Source of the DNA: Peptoniphilus sp.
Lineage (GTDB): Bacteria > Bacillota > Clostridia > Tissierellales > Peptoniphilaceae
NCBI GenBank assembly: GCA_029983555.1
Contig: JASBZH010000048.1
Span: 1-9,527 of the forward strand
Direction: 5' to 3'
DNA: 9,527 nt
Shown: in pieces, positions 7,102 through 9,527 of the stretch
Numbering within the stretch: the first letter of the stretch is position 1
Layout: the number at the start of each line of letters is the position of its first letter
Notes under the pieces: generated by a model
Seen by the model: the letters and a program-made list of their open reading frames with translations, nothing else
Told to the model about the DNA's origin: nothing
The model's database searches: none
Translations under genes and position numbers: made by a program

Positions 7102-8235
7102 ATGGAAAAGGTAAAATTAATTGCAACGACGAATTTTGGACTCGAGGCCGTGACGAAAAGAGAGCTTCAAGACTTAGGATATGAAGATTTAAAAGTTACA
7201 GATGGAAAAATTGAGATAGAAGCTGGCCTTAGTGACATTCCAGTTTTAAATTTAAGACTTAGGACTGCAGAAAGAGTTTTAATTTTAGTCGATGAATTTA
7301 GAGCGGAAACTTTTGAAGAACTTTTTGAAAAAGTTTATGATATCGATTGGATAAACTACTTGCGCGAAGATGACAATTTCATAATAGAGGGCAGGAGTGT
7401 AAAGTCAAAACTATTTTCAATTTCAGACTGTCAGAGAATAACTGAGAAGGCAATTATAGAAAAACTAAAGACAAAATATAAAGTATCTTGGTTTGAGAAG
7501 AGTGGAGCTAGAGTTAGAATAGAAGTTTCACTACTTAAAGACATTGCCCAGATTACTATCGATACGTCGGGAGATGGCCTACATAAAAGAGGTTACCGAG
7601 AGATAAATTACAAAGCCCCACTTTCAGAAACTATAGCAGCTTCTCTTGTTAAACTTAGCTTTTGGAATAAAGATAGAATTTTAGCAGATCCATTTTGTGG
7701 TTCTGGTACAATTTCAATAGAAGCAGCGATGATCGGCAAAAATATTGCTCCAGGCCTTATGAGAAAATTTGACTTTGAAAAATTTTCTTTTATAGATGAG
7801 AATTATTTTAAGGAAGAAAAGAAAAAATGTTATTCGGAAATCGACTATAATATTAAACTTAATATTTTTGCTTCAGATATTTCTCACAAAGCCATAGATA
7901 TTGCTAAGAAGAATTCTGAAATATTAGGTCTAGAAGAAGACATATCATTTTTTCAAAAGGACATAAGAGACTTGGATCTTCCAAACGATTATGGAGTGTT
8001 AATAGCAAATCCTCCATATGGAGAGAGAATAGGAAAAGAAGATGTCGATGAGCTTAATAGAGAGCTTGGAAAATTATATAAATATTTGGACACATGGTCT
8101 TTTTATGTAATTTCAGCAAATGAAAAATTTGAGAAAAGTTTTGCAAAAAAAGCAGATAGAAATAGAAAACTTTATAATGGAAGGTTAAAATCATATTATT
8201 ATCAATATTTTGGACCAAATCCTTATAAAAAATGA
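7102..8235 (+). CDS. THUMP-domain class I SAM-dependent RNA methyltransferase (COG0116, YpsC/RlmL-N type)
   Basis: This 377-residue enzyme is likely a 23S rRNA guanine-N2 methyltransferase. The N-terminal half, opening with an IATTNFGLEAV segment, is the ferredoxin-like and THUMP RNA-binding region. The C-terminal half is a Rossmann methylase with SAM-binding motif DPFCGSGT at 196-203 and catalytic NPPYG at 303-307, the signature of N-methylating enzymes of this group. The open frame extends upstream to 6922, but that part runs through the opposite-strand superoxide reductase gene and the promoter. The ATG at 7102 has GAGGTGG (7092-7098) and gives the N-terminus expected of the family, so I chose it. 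It is shorter than E. coli RlmKL because it lacks the second methylase domain, as is normal in Firmicutes. The phosphatase gene follows 18 bp later in the same operon. The exact rRNA position is not readable. Confidence 0.92.
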   Translation: MEKVKLIATTNFGLEAVTKRELQDLGYEDLKVTDGKIEIEAGLSDIPVLNLRLRTAERVLILVDEFRAETFEELFEKVYDIDWINYLREDDNFIIEGRSVKSKLFSISDCQRITEKAIIEKLKTKYKVSWFEKSGARVRIEVSLLKDIAQITIDTSGDGLHKRGYREINYKAPLSETIAASLVKLSFWNKDRILADPFCGSGTISIEAAMIGKNIAPGLMRKFDFEKFSFIDENYFKEEKKKCYSEIDYNIKLNIFASDISHKAIDIAKKNSEILGLEEDISFFQKDIRDLDLPNDYGVLIANPPYGERIGKEDVDELNRELGKLYKYLDTWSFYVISANEKFEKSFAKKADRNRKLYNGRLKSYYYQYFGPNPYKK

Positions 8236-8240
8236 CGAAA

Positions 8241-8256
8241 CACGAGGTGCATCGTG
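8241..8256 (+). promoter_or_regulatory. Small hairpin covering the ribosome binding site and GTG start
   Basis: CACGA (8241-8245) is a perfect inverted match to TCGTG (8252-8256), with GGTGCA as the loop. The ribosome binding site GAGGTG (8244-8249) lies partly in the stem and partly in the loop, and the GTG start codon (8254-8256) is within the 3' arm. Folding would slow initiation unless ribosomes finishing the upstream gene open it. The stem is only 5 bp, so the role is speculative. Confidence 0.35.
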
Positions 8257-9339
8257 AGTAAAAGCTTAAATCGTAAAAAAATTGACCTGCAAGTATTAAA
8301 CGGAATAGCAGATTTAATTAGAGTTTTAGACGCAAATGAAAAAGTGGTTTTTGTAAATCAAGCCATGGAAGAGATGCTCGGTTATGACAGCAAACAGCTT
8401 GTTTGTAGAATAGGTGAAGATGTATTTAATCCGTCAATAACAAAGCGAGTTCTTCAAACTGGGGAAGTTATTCAGAGGGAAGAAAATATTGGAAACTTAA
8501 TATTTTCTGTAAAGTGCTCTCCAATAATTGGAGAGATGGGAGAAATAATAGGCATTGTCGAAGTTTTTAGAAATGTTACTATGGCTAGAAAACTTCAAAA
8601 CGAGATGATTAAGAAAAATAAAGCGATGACAACTGAGACTAATGCCGCATCCAAAATACAGAGGACAATGCTTCCAGAAAGAGGATTTCAAAAAAATCTA
8701 AAAGTAAATTATATTTACATGCCATCCAATATACTCAGTGGAGATATGTTTGACGTTTTTGAGATTGATGAGGATCATGTAGCACTTTATATTGCAGATT
8801 CTGTTGGCCATGGATTCGCAGCTTCTATGGTGACAATGTTTATAAAATCAATGATAAGAACTTCTAATATAAATATAATGTTATCGCCAAAAGAAATGTT
8901 AAGGTCTATTTCTGACAGATTCACGACACTAAGACTTGATATAGAAAATTACTTCACTTGCTTTTATGGAGTCTACAACAGAAAGAGGAATACACTTAAA
9001 TATTCAAATGCAGGGCACTTGCCACTGCCAATGCGAATAAGGGATGGAGAGATAGAAAGCCTAGTATCAAGTGGTTTTCCTATTTCTAGATTTTTTTCTA
9101 ATCCAGAGTATGAAGAGTATAAGATTGACGTGTTTGCGGGAGATAAACTTTTATTTATGACTGATGGAATAATCGAAAATAGAAATAGAGCTGGAGATTA
9201 TTATGGATTAGGTAGAGTAGAAGAAATAGTAAAAATTCCGAACATAGATATATTAGAAAATTTGGAAAAGAATTTTATGAAATTTTTAGATGGACCTCAG
9301 ACTGATGATGTGTCGGCTCTGATAATAAATGTGTGGTAA
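8254..9339 (+). CDS. PAS domain-SpoIIE/RsbU-type PP2C serine/threonine phosphatase
   Basis: This 361-residue soluble signalling protein probably dephosphorylates an anti-sigma-factor antagonist or similar target when its sensor domain is engaged. Residues ~12-112 form a PAS fold. A charged helical linker (~113-145) contains the AASKIQRTMLPE pattern that typically precedes this phosphatase domain. The PP2C domain has all four metal aspartates: D164 (SGD), D182 (before VGHG, 184-187), D304 (TDG, 303-305) and D351/D352. NAGHLP is at 252-257. The D164-D182 spacing of 18 equals that of SpoIIE D610-D628. No membrane helix is present. The GTG start at 8254 has GAGGTG four bases upstream; no better ATG fits. 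It follows the RNA methyltransferase by 18 bp. No kinase, antagonist or sigma factor is in the window, so the target is unknown; the PAS ligand is also unknown. Confidence 0.93.
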   Translation: MSKSLNRKKIDLQVLNGIADLIRVLDANEKVVFVNQAMEEMLGYDSKQLVCRIGEDVFNPSITKRVLQTGEVIQREENIGNLIFSVKCSPIIGEMGEIIGIVEVFRNVTMARKLQNEMIKKNKAMTTETNAASKIQRTMLPERGFQKNLKVNYIYMPSNILSGDMFDVFEIDEDHVALYIADSVGHGFAASMVTMFIKSMIRTSNINIMLSPKEMLRSISDRFTTLRLDIENYFTCFYGVYNRKRNTLKYSNAGHLPLPMRIRDGEIESLVSSGFPISRFFSNPEYEEYKIDVFAGDKLLFMTDGIIENRNRAGDYYGLGRVEEIVKIPNIDILENLEKNFMKFLDGPQTDDVSALIINVW

Positions 9340-9354
9340 AGTTAAATATATTTT

Positions 9355-9382
9355 AGAACTCACCGGTGTGGTGAGTTTTCTA
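9355..9382 (+). terminator. Probable terminator of the methyltransferase-phosphatase operon
   Basis: AACTCACC (9357-9364) pairs perfectly with GGTGAGTT (9370-9377) around a GGTGT loop, with a further G-U and A-U pair possible at the base. The T-run is short (GTTTTC, then TATTAATTTT), making it weaker than the others. It lies 15 bases after the phosphatase stop codon. The remaining ~145 bases to the window end are AT-rich and show no supported gene. Confidence 0.75.
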
Positions 9383-9527
9383 TTAATTTTACAATTTATA
9401 TATAAAATTACAACGGAATTTTTACTAAAAACATTTAGAGTATATATAAAAAATATTTATTTAACGTATATCAATAAGACCAGCTATTAAATGTCAATAG
9501 ATAATTTTAAGGTTTATCGCATTTGGA

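Noticed and set aside
9383..9527. Promoter or small RNA in the right-hand tail (TTTACT at 9421 with TATATA at 9443; TTGACA on the minus strand at 9492-9497)
   Set aside because: The -35/-10 matches are weak or badly spaced in very AT-rich sequence, and no gene follows within the window on either strand.

Overview
The window is AT-rich DNA, strongly biased to A/T-ending codons and AGA arginine. With its strong GGAGG-type ribosome binding sites, a single-domain superoxide reductase and Bacillus/Clostridium-like protein families, it points to a low-GC anaerobic Firmicute. My best guess is a Peptoniphilus/Anaerococcus/Parvimonas-like Tissierellia, but that is inference from style, not a database match. 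I see no mobile elements, CRISPR arrays, tRNA or rRNA genes.

Region 1 (1-4951, + strand): the window opens on what looks like the 3' half of an upstream gene's terminator. About 255 bases of AT-rich leader follow, holding three copies of TAGTTAT. Then comes a tight operon of two ABC half-transporters (273-1982 and 1972-3714, overlapping 11 bp) and an iron-containing alcohol dehydrogenase (3724-4899, 9 bp after the second transporter gene). It ends in a clear intrinsic terminator. The two ABC subunits carry complementary motif degeneration, which marks them as one asymmetric heterodimeric exporter of the TM287/288, BmrCD, LmrCD kind.

Region 2 (4952-6556, + strand): a 257-bp intergenic region carries a good promoter and a palindrome. 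It is followed by a single-gene unit for an 11-TM sodium-coupled amino-acid transporter of the NSS (LeuT/MhsT/Tyt1) family, with its own terminator.

Region 3 (6580-7101): a bidirectional terminator separates the transporter from a convergent minus-strand gene for a 1Fe superoxide reductase. That gene's promoter region is shared, divergently, with region 4.

Region 4 (7057-9382, + strand): a two-gene operon encodes a THUMP-domain RNA methyltransferase (COG0116/YpsC-RlmL type; its real start is 7102) and, 18 bp later, a cytosolic PAS-SpoIIE/RsbU-type protein phosphatase with a GTG start. It closes with a terminator hairpin. The last ~145 bases hold no gene I can support.

Overall this looks like an ordinary chromosomal neighbourhood of export, amino-acid uptake, redox balance and oxygen defence. 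The least explained element is the PAS-PP2C phosphatase, which is paired with a ribosomal-RNA-type methyltransferase and has no anti-sigma or antagonist partner in view. I did not find convincing evidence of a new defence or mobile system.
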